A stretch of 64,000 bases of DNA from Leptotrichia hofstadii (GTDB lineage Bacteria; Fusobacteriota; Fusobacteriia; Fusobacteriales; Leptotrichiaceae). Position 1 is the first letter of the stretch, and each line of letters opens with the position of its first letter. The notes beneath the pieces are model-generated. The model ran no database searches. It was not told where the DNA came from and saw only the letters and a list, made by a program, of their open reading frames with translations. The stretch is taken from positions 2,046,001-2,110,000 of the forward strand of contig NZ_AP019823.1 of NCBI RefSeq assembly GCF_007990525.1. Reading direction: 5' to 3'. A program made the translations under genes and the position numbers. Shown one piece after another: positions 63,315 through 64,000 of this stretch.

Positions 63315-64000
63315 TTAAATCTTCTTACCCACAATATAAAATCTATGAATTCTTCCTTCCACTGCTCCATTTGACTCAATTATTTCCTGTACTTTATACA
63401 AATTGTCAAGATGGCTTTCGACTGAAAAATTTGGAAATTCCCATTCAATAATTTTTGCAAACCATACAAGAGCTCCTGTATCAAAAAACTTTATTGGTTG
63501 AAATGTTTCCCCACTTTCTAATATTTCAAATCCTTGTTCAGAAATTTCCTGCTGTTTAATATTGAGATAATGCTCAGCGTACGGTAAATCTTTATATTCA
63601 GGTAGTAACATTTCGACAAGTTCCCTATCATTTTCTGCCCCTACCTGCTGTGTAATAAAAATTCCATCTTTTTTCAAGACTCTTTTTAATTCTGTAACAT
63701 TATAAGCCCCATGCCGATTGGTAATTATGTCAAAATATTCATTTTCAAATGGGATTTTTTCATCTCCATCCGCTTCTTTAAAATCTATTCCCAATGGCAG
63801 CAATACTTTTTTACACAGTTCAACATTTGGCTGATAACCTTCGATTGCTGATGTGTTATGTTTTGGATGATTTAATGAAAGCAAAAACTCTCCACCGCCT
63901 GTTTCCATATCCAGCAATTTCATATTATTTTTCAGATACTTATTTATGACGGTTCTAAAATCCCAAGGTAAATTTTCCTCTTCTGAATAACGTCCATAAA
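63315..64000 (-). CDS. Class I SAM-dependent methyltransferase (5' partial)
   Basis: The frame runs from a stop at 63315 past the window end. The visible 228 residues begin with SEEENLPWDF, a start seen in small unassigned methyltransferases. The SAM motif is LLDMETGGGEFLLSL, then FDIITNRHGAYNVTELKRVLKKDGIFIT. An internal ATG at 63923 would cut off conserved sequence, so the gene starts outside the window. The substrate is unknown. Confidence 0.78.
   Translation of the reverse strand, partial: YGRYSEEENLPWDFRTVINKYLKNNMKLLDMETGGGEFLLSLNHPKHNTSAIEGYQPNVELCKKVLLPLGIDFKEADGDEKIPFENEYFDIITNRHGAYNVTELKRVLKKDGIFITQQVGAENDRELVEMLLPEYKDLPYAEHYLNIKQQEISEQGFEILESGETFQPIKFFDTGALVWFAKIIEWEFPNFSVESHLDNLYKVQEIIESNGAVEGRIHRFYIVGKKI

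Noticed and set aside
1-64000. CRISPR array, tRNA or rRNA genes, prophage
   Set aside because: I looked for regularly spaced repeats, tRNA-like cloverleaf sequence with CCA ends and phage genes, and saw none. A covariance search would be needed to be certain.

Overview
The window is AT-rich, Gram-negative, anaerobic DNA that fits a member of the Fusobacteriota, most likely Leptotrichia or a close relative. This is an inference from gene content, not a database match. The supporting genes are a KDO-activating enzyme (outer-membrane LPS), a single-chain pyruvate:flavodoxin oxidoreductase, a subtype-B tannase, an Asp23-AmaP-NusB cluster and very low GC content throughout. No rRNA, tRNA, CRISPR array or complete insertion sequence was seen.

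Layout. 1-3.9 kb: the end of an Asp23-like gene, amaP, nusB, nadR, and a perR-ferritin operon with a good promoter and a candidate PerR box. 4.1-7.4 kb: a secreted tannase-family esterase placed 1 nt before a sensor histidine kinase that has no response regulator nearby. 7.6-11 kb: the alpha ribosomal operon infA-rpmJ-rpsM-rpsK-rpsD-rpoA-rplQ, including rpmJ (37 codons). 11.2-14.8 kb: a two-gene restriction-modification system directly behind it. 14.9-21.6 kb: an RsmC-like methyltransferase, membrane proteins, a metal-binding HMA protein, and a proline operon (proB, proA) with two extra small membrane genes and a small lipoprotein. 21.7-35 kb: cytoplasmic alpha-amylase, kdsB, D,D-carboxypeptidase, nth, a TraX-like protein, rlmB, a GH57 glucan enzyme, a lipid-kinase homologue and a long recJ. 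35.8-39.4 kb: nifJ. 40-50.8 kb: a complete sulfate assimilation block (sulfite reductase, cysA, aprA, aprB, cysD, cysN, sbp, cysT, cysW). 51-55 kb: cell-envelope and lysine-pathway genes. 55.7-58.7 kb: an unusual three-gene operon. 59-61 kb: a duplicated toxin-tail/immunity-like cassette. 61-64 kb: an MFS transporter, a Fic protein and a methyltransferase cut by the window end.

How the genes work together. The sulfur block imports sulfate, makes APS with CysDN, reduces APS directly with an AprAB-type enzyme and reduces sulfite with a siroheme enzyme. There is no APS kinase or PAPS reductase in the window. The 55.7 kb operon joins a cytoplasmic solute-binding-protein-like protein, a HypB/UreG-type GTPase and a soluble ABC ATPase. 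Both the first and the last protein carry an N-terminal DUF1858-like domain, no permease is present, and a CRP/FNR-type site lies exactly 41.5 bp upstream of the predicted start. This is the best candidate for an undescribed system, probably in metal or cofactor handling or stress repair.

The gene-free stretches are not empty. At least six hairpins with covarying stems, five of them with a conserved TGGCG loop, recur between genes, together with a 140-bp inverted repeat. Two loci look like small-peptide or type I toxin-like units: a 23-residue hydrophobic peptide at 30.7 kb with its own promoter and terminator, and convergent promoters over a shared terminator hairpin at 17 kb.
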